Positions 54,514 to 61,961 of a stretch of DNA of 64,000 nucleotides are shown here, in pieces. The notes beneath the pieces were generated by a model. The model had not been told where the DNA came from, ran no database searches, and worked only from the letters and a program-made list of their open reading frames with translations. Position numbers and translations under genes: made by a program. Position 1 is the stretch's first letter. Each line of letters begins with the position of its first letter. This stretch comes from Candidatus Zhuqueibacterota bacterium (GTDB lineage Bacteria > Zhuqueibacterota > Zhuqueibacteria > Residuimicrobiales > Residuimicrobiaceae): the NCBI GenBank assembly GCA_963169875.1, contig CAUJEL010000046.1, positions 25,463 through 89,462 of the forward strand. Direction: 5' to 3'.

Positions 54514-56187
54514 TTAGCGAATGAGCTGCAGCTTGATGACTCTGCTCTCTTGTCGATGGCGGACCACGAAAAAGTAAACACCCGAAGCGACCGGTTTACG
54601 CTGCGCATCCAAGCCATCCCAGCGGATGGTATGGGTTCCCGGGCGCAAGACGCCGCTGAGCGTGCGAACCACCCGGCGGCCCGAGATATCATAGATGCAA
54701 CCTTCCACCTCACCCGGAGACGGAAGTGATATGAGCCACGCCGTGCTGTGGTTGAAAGGATTCGGATAATTCTGCGTCAGGGTGAAATTGGCCGGAAGGG
54801 CAGTCGCAGGACTCGTCACACTGGAAACAGCTCCCGTCAGACTGTTCAAATAGAGTTCCAGTTGGGTATAGCCCTCCGCGTTCAGCAGATTGCGATCCGA
54901 TGCATCCGCCGGATCGAGTCCGTTGGCGCGCTCCCAGGCATCGGCCATGCCATCGTGGTCATTGTCTTCGGGCGCCGGCAGACTGAATAGTTCGGGCCAG
55001 CCGCCTACCTGCGTCTGCGAATCGATGATGCCGCGGACAACTGCAGTATCGGACATGCCCTGGTTTTTCTCATACCCCTTGCCGTCAAAGGTGGCCGTGC
55101 CGCTGAACACATCGGCAACGATGCGGGCATCGACGATGTCGCGTTTGGGCAGGGTAGCGCCCGCTCCGGCCAGAACCAGGGTGTACGCCTCCTCGGCGCT
55201 TTGCTGGGTGATCGGGATATAGGGATGCGGCGTATAAGCCCGGGAGATCGTCTCGCTGCGATAGGTACCCTGGACGCCGCCGGCCCAGTTGTTGGCGGTG
55301 ATCGCCGGGGATCCGGCGACATAATTTTCCTCGACATACCACTTGCCCTTGCCGTCGGAGGGCTCGACGATGCGGTAGCGTACACCGCTCTTGGTGGCGG
55401 GCCCGGCTTTGTAATAGTTGGCCACGATGTTGATGGTGCCGCCTTCGCCGCCATAGCCGCTGTTAAAGCCCCAGTTGTAGATCACATTGTTGCGGAAATC
55501 CATATTGATGCAGAGGGCGTTGGAACCATCGAAGCGGGGATTGCGGCTGGAATGATGGGCGAGGAGGTTGTGATGAAAACTGACATTTTCACCGCCCCAG
55601 ATGCCGCCGTAACCATGGGCGCCTTTTGAGTGCGTAGAGAGATAGAGACTTTCGGAGATGAGGCACCATTGAATGGTGGTGCTGTCGTTGCCATAAAAGG
55701 ACATACACTCATCCACGCTCCAGCTGGCGGAGCAGTGGTCGATGAGGATGTGTTTGCGATAGCGGCCCCAGATGGCGTCATCCTCGGTGGCCAGGACGTC
55801 GCCAAGGCGAAAACGCAGATGCCGCAGGATGACATTGCTGGCGTTGATCACCACGGTCTGATCGCGCAGGCAGATGCCGTCGCCGGGCGCGGTCTGGCCG
55901 GCGATGGTGATATCGCCCGAATTGATTTTAAGATCGCTTTTGAGTTGGATAGTTCCTGAAACACGGAATACAATGGTGCGTTTGCCGGATTTGTTCACGG
56001 CTTCGCGCAGACTGCCGGCGCCGCTGTCGTTGAGGTTGGTCACTTCATAGACCGCGCCGCCGCGGCCGCCTGTGGTGTATTTCCCGGCGCCTTCTGCGCC
56101 CGGAAACGCCACAATCTGGGCTGACGCAACGGCCGCCAATAAAAAACAGATGACGATACCCGACATGAATATTTTGTTGAACTGCAT
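54514..56187 (-). CDS. Pectate lyase (PL1 family) with type IX secretion tail
   Basis: The protein has 557 aa, with AAGGAG 4 nt before the ATG and a signal peptide ending VASAQ. The PL1 beta-helix covers about 25-400: FPGAEGAGKYTTGGRGG, LRHLRFRLGD, DHCSASWSVDE and HHNLLAHHSSRNPRFDG include the calcium site and catalytic arginine region of pectate lyases. A calcium-loop-like segment DNDHDGMADAWE follows at about 420. The C-terminus (QNYPNPFNH to IKLQLIR) is a type IX sorting domain. It cleaves de-esterified homogalacturonan outside the cell and is co-transcribed with the TonB receptor. Confidence 0.93.
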   Translation of the reverse strand: MQFNKIFMSGIVICFLLAAVASAQIVAFPGAEGAGKYTTGGRGGAVYEVTNLNDSGAGSLREAVNKSGKRTIVFRVSGTIQLKSDLKINSGDITIAGQTAPGDGICLRDQTVVINASNVILRHLRFRLGDVLATEDDAIWGRYRKHILIDHCSASWSVDECMSFYGNDSTTIQWCLISESLYLSTHSKGAHGYGGIWGGENVSFHHNLLAHHSSRNPRFDGSNALCINMDFRNNVIYNWGFNSGYGGEGGTINIVANYYKAGPATKSGVRYRIVEPSDGKGKWYVEENYVAGSPAITANNWAGGVQGTYRSETISRAYTPHPYIPITQQSAEEAYTLVLAGAGATLPKRDIVDARIVADVFSGTATFDGKGYEKNQGMSDTAVVRGIIDSQTQVGGWPELFSLPAPEDNDHDGMADAWERANGLDPADASDRNLLNAEGYTQLELYLNSLTGAVSSVTSPATALPANFTLTQNYPNPFNHSTAWLISLPSPGEVEGCIYDISGRRVVRTLSGVLRPGTHTIRWDGLDAQRKPVASGVYFFVVRHRQESRVIKLQLIR

Positions 56188-56212
56188 GCAACTCCTTTTA
56201 AAATTACCTTTG

Positions 56213-56467
56213 GGGCTCTCCAGAGCCCGACGGTGGGCTCCACCTGTTGTTGGTTGGGCACACCTCTAATGATGGTCCGAGTTGGGCCCCGTCTACAGAA
56301 GACAGAGCCCAACGTTTGCCCTCTGGAGAGGGCTCTTACGAATCCATCCCCGGAAGCGTGGGCGGATGCGCCCCCCCCTGTGTCTCTGTGCCTCGGTGGT
56401 AAAAAAGATTAACCACGGGGACACAGAGGCACGGAGAAAAATCCTGCTGTTTCGCGCTCTGGAGAGC
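56213..56467. repeat. Composite intergenic repeat island 3
   Basis: Modules in order: palindrome GGGCTCT-CC-AGAGCCC (56213-56228); hairpin GTTGGGC...GAGCCCAAC (56281-56313); palindrome GCCCTCT-GG-AGAGGGC (56318-56333); CACAGAG inverted repeat (56377-56436; arms CCTGTGTCTCTGTGCCTC and ACCACGGGGACACAGAGG); palindrome GCTCT-GG-AGAGC (56456-56467). It fills the 299-bp gap between the PL1 and DUF4957-like genes. Confidence 0.78.
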
Positions 56468-56486
56468 TCTCCTGCAAAACCAGCCC

Positions 56487-57860
56487 TTACTTGACCAGCA
56501 GCATCTTTTTGGTGCGGCTGAAATTTTCCCCGGTCAATTCGTAAAAATAGACACCGGATGGTAAATCAGCGCCTGAAAAGTCGACCTGATGATCGCCGGC
56601 GCCATACCGTCCCTGCGCCAGAACCTTCATCCGGCGGCCGCGCGTATCATAAACCGTCAACGTAATGGTTTGCGCTTTGGAAAGTGAAAAGGCGATGGTC
56701 GTGGCCGGATTGAAGGGATTGGGATAATTCTGTGCCAGCACAAAAGCTTCGGGCAATGCAGCCCCGTTTTGTGCCACCGCCGAAGCATTCGCAGCCCAAC
56801 GGCGGTCGCCAATGGGACCTTTATTGTCGGCATAGGTGAGCAGGGGCGAACCAGCCGGCAGCGTAAAATCGCCGTTGGCGGGATCGGCAAAGCCGGGATC
56901 CATGCGGATCGTGTCCCGAACCGTATGCTTCAGCCAGTTCTTCTTGGCGCTGAGCTGCCACATGCAGATGTTGGTGATGACAGCCATATTGTCATTGAGG
57001 GTTGTTTTGATATTGAGAGCCGTCTTGGTGCTGGTCTCCCAGTTCGTCTGCGTGGAAAAGATAGAGTTGGTGATATAAATCGGTTTATCAAACAATGCCG
57101 TGGCTTTTTCAGTCAAAATGATCTCGCGCGGATCGCCCAAGCCCATGTTGTACCAGGTGGTGTGATCCACCGTGACCTCTGGATATTCAAATCGCTGCGT
57201 GTCGCTGTTGCCGTTGATGCGAATACCATAACTGGTGATGTTGTACAGGGTGGAATTGTTCACCAGGATATAGTTGCAGCCGACATATTTGTAATGGACG
57301 ACGGTGCCGGTATTATGAATGATGCACTGGTTTATGATCGTTGTGTCCACCACCACATTGCCGGCCAGGCTGGTGCCTGCGCCGTCAAGGACATTGCCCT
57401 TGAGGTTCATGACATTACAGTTGTGTACAAAGATCTTTTTAATAAACGTCGGCGCCGGGGTTTCGCCCATATAGCAGCGCGCCAGATAAGAGACTTTGGT
57501 GACACCCTCCACGGCGCCGTCGAACTCCAGGCCGTAAAGGATCAGCTTGCCATTATTGCCGACATTGAAGAATTGACAGGTACCTTCTCCGGGATCGGTC
57601 AGGATCTTGACTCTGGCTTTCACCGAACCGTCCCCCTCCACATAAATGCCGAGGGTCTTTTCGGCGATGGTGCCGATGGTCTTGTTGACCGATTCGGTGT
57701 ATTCGGCCTCGGGCAGGAGGCGCAGGATGTCGCCGTCGTTGGCCGCGGCAATGGCGGCGGAGAGGGTGCCGTCACCCGGGGCGACATCGACATAATTTTG
57801 CGCCGCGGCATAACCCGCCAGGCCGAGCGCAGCCATCACAAACAGTAGCATTCTTTTCAT
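56487..57860 (-). CDS. DUF4957/DUF5123-like beta-helix protein with type IX tail
   Basis: The protein has 457 aa from MKRMLLFV, 7 nt after AAGGAG; the track start lies 15 codons upstream next to a repeat. A signal peptide ends GYAAAQ. Residues about 25-360 look like a parallel beta-helix (AAIAAANDGDILRLLPEAEYTESV, NNSTLYNITSYGIRINGNSD) similar to the DUF4957-DUF5123 pair found in pectin and other polysaccharide loci. The final part (AFVLAQNYPNPFNP to KKMLLVK) is a type IX sorting domain. No lyase residues are evident, so binding or an uncharacterised polyuronide activity at the cell surface is possible. Confidence 0.8.
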   Translation of the reverse strand: MKRMLLFVMAALGLAGYAAAQNYVDVAPGDGTLSAAIAAANDGDILRLLPEAEYTESVNKTIGTIAEKTLGIYVEGDGSVKARVKILTDPGEGTCQFFNVGNNGKLILYGLEFDGAVEGVTKVSYLARCYMGETPAPTFIKKIFVHNCNVMNLKGNVLDGAGTSLAGNVVVDTTIINQCIIHNTGTVVHYKYVGCNYILVNNSTLYNITSYGIRINGNSDTQRFEYPEVTVDHTTWYNMGLGDPREIILTEKATALFDKPIYITNSIFSTQTNWETSTKTALNIKTTLNDNMAVITNICMWQLSAKKNWLKHTVRDTIRMDPGFADPANGDFTLPAGSPLLTYADNKGPIGDRRWAANASAVAQNGAALPEAFVLAQNYPNPFNPATTIAFSLSKAQTITLTVYDTRGRRMKVLAQGRYGAGDHQVDFSGADLPSGVYFYELTGENFSRTKKMLLVK

Positions 57861-57894
57861 GATCGTTCTCCTTTTTTTGCCATAACGATTAACC

Positions 57895-58048
57895 AGTTCT
57901 TTCATAAACCGCCGAGCAATTTTTATTGGAATTATCGAACAAATTTTGCTTTGAATTTCGTCTTTGTCATAAAAGTTGCTAACGATGTTATTTTTATGTT
58001 TTTCTTTTCCTTGCGCGTCTCTGCTTTCTCGGCGGTGAATAGTTCAGG
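57895..58048 (+). repeat. MITE-like intergenic repeat, copy B
   Basis: About 154 bp in plus orientation, with terminal inverted repeats containing perfect ACCGCCGAG / CTCGGCGGT. It lies between the DUF4861 stop and the DUF4957-like start, inside the minus-strand locus, and interrupts an otherwise short intergenic distance. Confidence 0.75.
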
Positions 58049-58053
58049 CTAAA

Positions 58054-59307
58054 TTATAAGATGATTTTTACCGGATCATTCAACCGCTGCACACTCTCGT
58101 GCAAATAGGTCACAAAACCCTGCTTGTTGGCGATGCCGCCGGGCTCCTTTTCCCAGGCCGCGAGAAAATAATAGTCGAGGCCGCGATTTTCCGGCTGCAG
58201 CACCACCACATGGCTATTGGCGTCTTCCGTCAACTGCATCTCGTCCGCGCGGCGGTACAAGATGGCGATGCCAAGGCTGTCGTTATTCAAGCTCTGCAAT
58301 CCCCAGGTGGCCAGCCAGGTCCATTCACCCTCCATGGGGCCCGGGATCATTTCCGTGCCCGGCATTTTAACCAGGCCGGTGCACAGATTCGGCAGGTCCG
58401 CATCCATGGCCAGCCGCTGGCGGGTCATGCGGCTTCCCGCTGTGATGGAGAGTTGACTGGTCAGCCGTGTCGACATAGCGCCCAAATTCCAGCCATAATA
58501 GGTGGTCGTGATGCCCGAGTAGATCGGTCCCGATACGGTGACCGCGCTGAAAATACTGTCGGTTACCGCCACCCGCTCCGCCTTCTGGCCGTCCCAGAAC
58601 GCAATCGAGCCAATGCCCAGCGACTCACCCACTTTGAGGATATCCATGCCCCAGGGGCCGGGATTGTGGTAGGAATCGAAGCCATCCTGTCCGACATTTT
58701 GCAGCACCATCTCCGGCGTCAATTTGCCAAAGATGTCCGTGGCGTTGCGCCAGTCGAGATAGAAGCGGTAACCCACCTTATCCGATTCCCAGCCCGGTCC
58801 TTCATAGCGAATATACCATGAGTGATCCGTGTGTTCGGGAGGCACGCGCAGGGAGGTGACATTGGTGAACGTCCCGCCTTCATATTTCCGGCCCTGCCAT
58901 TTTCCACCCGTGCGGATGGAAAGTTCCGCCTGGGTGCGGCGTTTGTATTCGCGCACATTGTAGCCCGTTTGGGCGTAGCGAAGTTTCAGACTGACCGTCT
59001 CCTGTGGTTTAAAATTCAAACAGGCGAGGATAACATCCGCCTGGCCATCCCCGTCTTCGTCCAGCAACTGCACCGGGACTTCCTGGTCGCCCTGCAGTAG
59101 AACCATCGCCAGGGGATTGAAAGCGGGGGCCTTGGCTTTCACTTCCGTCAACGATAATGCCACCATCGCATCAGGCCGCGCGGCAGCGGTTGGATTCTGC
59201 AGTTGCAGAGCCAGAAAAGCAGGGTACTCTTTTTCCATTTTCTGCTGAAACGCTGAAGTGCAGCTTAAGACGGCCACAGCGGCAGCCAATAAAAAGCTCA
59301 TTCGCAT
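58054..59307 (-). CDS. DUF4861-family lipoprotein
   Basis: The protein has 417 aa from MRMSFLLAAA, 7 nt after AAGGAG. A lipoprotein signal ends AVLSC. The body matches DUF4861 by its PVQLLDEDGDGQADVILA segment, WYIRYEGPGWESDKVGYRFYLDWRNA and HNPGPWGMDILKVGESLG. DUF4861 proteins are recurrent in pectin and rhamnogalacturonan loci; the fold is beta-rich and no reaction is established. It starts 17 bp after the GH28-GH105 stop. A role in rhamnogalacturonan processing is inferred from context. Confidence 0.83.
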   Translation of the reverse strand: MRMSFLLAAAVAVLSCTSAFQQKMEKEYPAFLALQLQNPTAAARPDAMVALSLTEVKAKAPAFNPLAMVLLQGDQEVPVQLLDEDGDGQADVILACLNFKPQETVSLKLRYAQTGYNVREYKRRTQAELSIRTGGKWQGRKYEGGTFTNVTSLRVPPEHTDHSWYIRYEGPGWESDKVGYRFYLDWRNATDIFGKLTPEMVLQNVGQDGFDSYHNPGPWGMDILKVGESLGIGSIAFWDGQKAERVAVTDSIFSAVTVSGPIYSGITTTYYGWNLGAMSTRLTSQLSITAGSRMTRQRLAMDADLPNLCTGLVKMPGTEMIPGPMEGEWTWLATWGLQSLNNDSLGIAILYRRADEMQLTEDANSHVVVLQPENRGLDYYFLAAWEKEPGGIANKQGFVTYLHESVQRLNDPVKIIL

Positions 59308-59324
59308 ACGATATCTCCTTGTTT

Positions 59325-61808
59325 TCAACGGCGTAATTCCAGTTCCACACTGGCGAGGATGAACGGGCCGAGGCCTTTGCCATCATCATCGCGAATTTCG
59401 GTCTGATGCACATAATAATCATACGAGCCATCGCGGCCGTAACCGAGACCGGCGGTGGTGCAGGTTTTGGTCAACGAGATAGTGCCATCAGTATGATACT
59501 TGATAAATTCTCTGGTCATCCCGGCGAAACCTTTCTCGGCCACCGCCAGGTATTTTCCATCCAGATAACCCAGGCGCACGCCCTTGGCCAATGCATAAAC
59601 AAACATGGCAGAGGCCGAGGATTCGAGATAATTGCCTTCCCGGCCGCCTTGATCCAGCACCTGCCACCATAGTCCGCTCTTTTCGTCCTGCACCCGGGTG
59701 ATGGCCGGGGCGAGCCGCTGCAGAATCTGAACAAGAGAATCGCGGCCGGCATGATGCGGGGGCAGATAATCGAGCACATCCACCAGGGCCATGGCGTACC
59801 AGCCCAGGCCGCGGCCCCAGAAATTGGCGCTGCAGCCGGTCTGCGGATCCGCCCAGCTCTGCTGCCGGCTTTCATCCCAGCCATGGTAGAGAAGTCCGGT
59901 TTTCGCATCGCGGGTTTGCCGCTCACACAAAGTGAATTGGTGCACGATGTCATCAAAGGCCGCCGGGTCATCATACTGGGCGGCGTATTCGGCATAGAAC
60001 GGCGCGCCCATGTAAAGGCCGTCCAGCCACATCTGCCAGGGATAGCGCTGCTTGTGCCAGAATCCGCCTGACTGGGTGCGGGGGTGGTCGCGCAGCTGCT
60101 GACGCAGTTGATCGGCGGCTGTTTTGTAATGCGCCGCGCCGGTCTGCTTGTGGAGAAAGATCACATTGCAACCTTGGCGTATCTCATCGATGTTGAATTC
60201 ACCTGGCGTGTAGTTGGCGATCTGACCTTCGCCGTTCACCACCGAATCGACTGTGGATTGAATGTAAGCGAGATAGCGCGCATCGCTGGTCTCGCGCCAC
60301 AACTCTTCAAACGCACTCAACACGGTGCCGGTGACGTAATCCCATTCATCATACGCCTTGGGATTGCGTCTCATGATCGATTCGGCCATGCGCACCGCCC
60401 AGGTATCGAGCCCCCTGGCCAGTACGCCATTGATGGACACGTCGGCCAGGTGCAATCCCGCGACGTGCTGAATCACGCTGCCCTCGGCAACACCGGCAAA
60501 TTGACAATCGCTGAGAGAGATATTCTCGATGGGTGAACGTTCATATCCGATCAGATGCAGCGCATATTGACTCTTTTTGCTGCTCACATCAGCCACGTGA
60601 ATATTTCGCACCACGGGCGTGTGCTGGCCGACATCGCCCTCCATGTAATTGAAATCGACCAGTACCACGGCTTCCTTGACTTCACCGACCTGAACATTGC
60701 GCATGAAGATATTTTCAACCACCCCGCCGCGCAGGGAATTGGTTTTAATACGCAAGGCGCGGTCGAGATTGGGACTGTCCATGACGCAGGTTTCGGCGAA
60801 GACGTTGCGGCATCCTCCGGCTATCTCGCTGCCGATGACCACGCCACCATGACCGTCTTTCATGGTGCAGCCGCGGATGACAATATTTTCACTGGGCACG
60901 TTGATGCGGCGGCCGTCTTCATTGCGACCCGATTTGATGGCGATGCAATCATCGCCGGTATCAAAATAGCAGTTTTCGATGAGAACGTTTTTGCAGCTCT
61001 CCGGATTGCAACCGTCATTGTTGGGCCCATGGCTCTCGATGTGGACATTGCGCACCGTCACATTGGTGCACAGAACAGGATGGATCTCCCACATGGGCGA
61101 GTTTTTAATCGTGACACCTTCGATGAGGACATTCTGGCATTTATAGGGTTGGATGAAATTGGGGCGGATGACGTACCCCGGGCCGAAAATTCGCTGCTCC
61201 GCGGGCACGCCGTCGGCCATCATGTTCAGGAGCCTGTCTCGATCCGGTGGTCTGGTCTGGTCCCCTTCCGGCCGCGGTTGCACTTCCAATTTTTTCCACG
61301 TCCACCAGTCACCGCGGTCCGCCCGGCCATCGAGCGTGCCGCTGCCGGTGATGGCAATATTCTTTTGACCATAGGCATAAATGAAGGGAGAGTAATTTTT
61401 CAGCTCCATGCCTTCATAGCGCGTGAAGACCAGCGGCAGAAAGTGCTCCGGATTGGTGCTGAATAACAGGGTGGCGCCTTCTGCCAGATGCAGATTGATG
61501 TTGCTTTTGAGATGGATGGCGCCGGTCAGAAAGATGCCTTTTGGCACCACCACCCGGCCGCCGCCGCCATCGGCGCACGCCGAAATCGCCTTGCGAATGG
61601 CCTCTGTGCAATCGTCAAGACCGTCTCCGCGGGCGCCAAATTGCGTGATCTCAAAATCCCTGTCCGGGAATGTGGGCGGCACAATCTGCTTCAGGATAGC
61701 CGGGACTTGATCCCACGCCATGCTTTGCTCACAACCGAGAAAATTCACGGAGAGCAGCGCGCCAAGGATCACAAAAAAATGCAGGGTATTTTTGCTGGTT
61801 CGCGTCAT
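59325..61808 (-). CDS. GH28-GH105 fusion (exo-polygalacturonase / unsaturated rhamnogalacturonyl hydrolase)
   Basis: The protein has 827 aa and a lipoprotein signal ending NFLGC. Residues about 44-455 form a GH28 beta-helix: NNDGCNPESC, TGDDCIAIKSG, KDGHGGVVIGSE and RIKTNSLRGG. Residues about 470-827 form a GH105 (alpha/alpha)6 barrel: PWQMWLDGLYMGAPFYAEYA with the catalytic aspartate, LLYHGWDESRQQSWADP and FWGRGLGWYAMALVDVLD. The first half would release terminal galacturonate units; the second removes the unsaturated sugar that lyases leave at the non-reducing end. Both act in sequence on oligomers, probably in the periplasm. It is co-directional with DUF4861, 17 bp apart. Confidence 0.93.
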   Translation of the reverse strand: MTRTSKNTLHFFVILGALLSVNFLGCEQSMAWDQVPAILKQIVPPTFPDRDFEITQFGARGDGLDDCTEAIRKAISACADGGGGRVVVPKGIFLTGAIHLKSNINLHLAEGATLLFSTNPEHFLPLVFTRYEGMELKNYSPFIYAYGQKNIAITGSGTLDGRADRGDWWTWKKLEVQPRPEGDQTRPPDRDRLLNMMADGVPAEQRIFGPGYVIRPNFIQPYKCQNVLIEGVTIKNSPMWEIHPVLCTNVTVRNVHIESHGPNNDGCNPESCKNVLIENCYFDTGDDCIAIKSGRNEDGRRINVPSENIVIRGCTMKDGHGGVVIGSEIAGGCRNVFAETCVMDSPNLDRALRIKTNSLRGGVVENIFMRNVQVGEVKEAVVLVDFNYMEGDVGQHTPVVRNIHVADVSSKKSQYALHLIGYERSPIENISLSDCQFAGVAEGSVIQHVAGLHLADVSINGVLARGLDTWAVRMAESIMRRNPKAYDEWDYVTGTVLSAFEELWRETSDARYLAYIQSTVDSVVNGEGQIANYTPGEFNIDEIRQGCNVIFLHKQTGAAHYKTAADQLRQQLRDHPRTQSGGFWHKQRYPWQMWLDGLYMGAPFYAEYAAQYDDPAAFDDIVHQFTLCERQTRDAKTGLLYHGWDESRQQSWADPQTGCSANFWGRGLGWYAMALVDVLDYLPPHHAGRDSLVQILQRLAPAITRVQDEKSGLWWQVLDQGGREGNYLESSASAMFVYALAKGVRLGYLDGKYLAVAEKGFAGMTREFIKYHTDGTISLTKTCTTAGLGYGRDGSYDYYVHQTEIRDDDGKGLGPFILASVELELRR

Positions 61809-61877
61809 GATTTTGGTCCAACCTCTGTCAATCTTTAAGTGGCGAAACAGGACTATGCTATGATTCGAGAAGACAAG

Positions 61878-61912
61878 TCGAGGGCGCCCACTCGACGCGC
61901 GGGCACCCTCGA
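61878..61912 (-). terminator. Probable terminator-like hairpin
   Basis: TCGAGGGCGCCC and GGGCACCCTCGA form a 12-bp stem with one mismatch around an 11-nt loop, about 50 bp after the stop of the gene at 61962. The following minus-strand bases (CTTGTCTTCT) are only moderately T-rich, so partial read-through into the GH28-GH105 gene is possible. Confidence 0.55.
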
Positions 61913-61961
61913 CAGGTTTACGTTGCCATAGAGAAAAGAATTATTTCCCCATGCTGACTAA

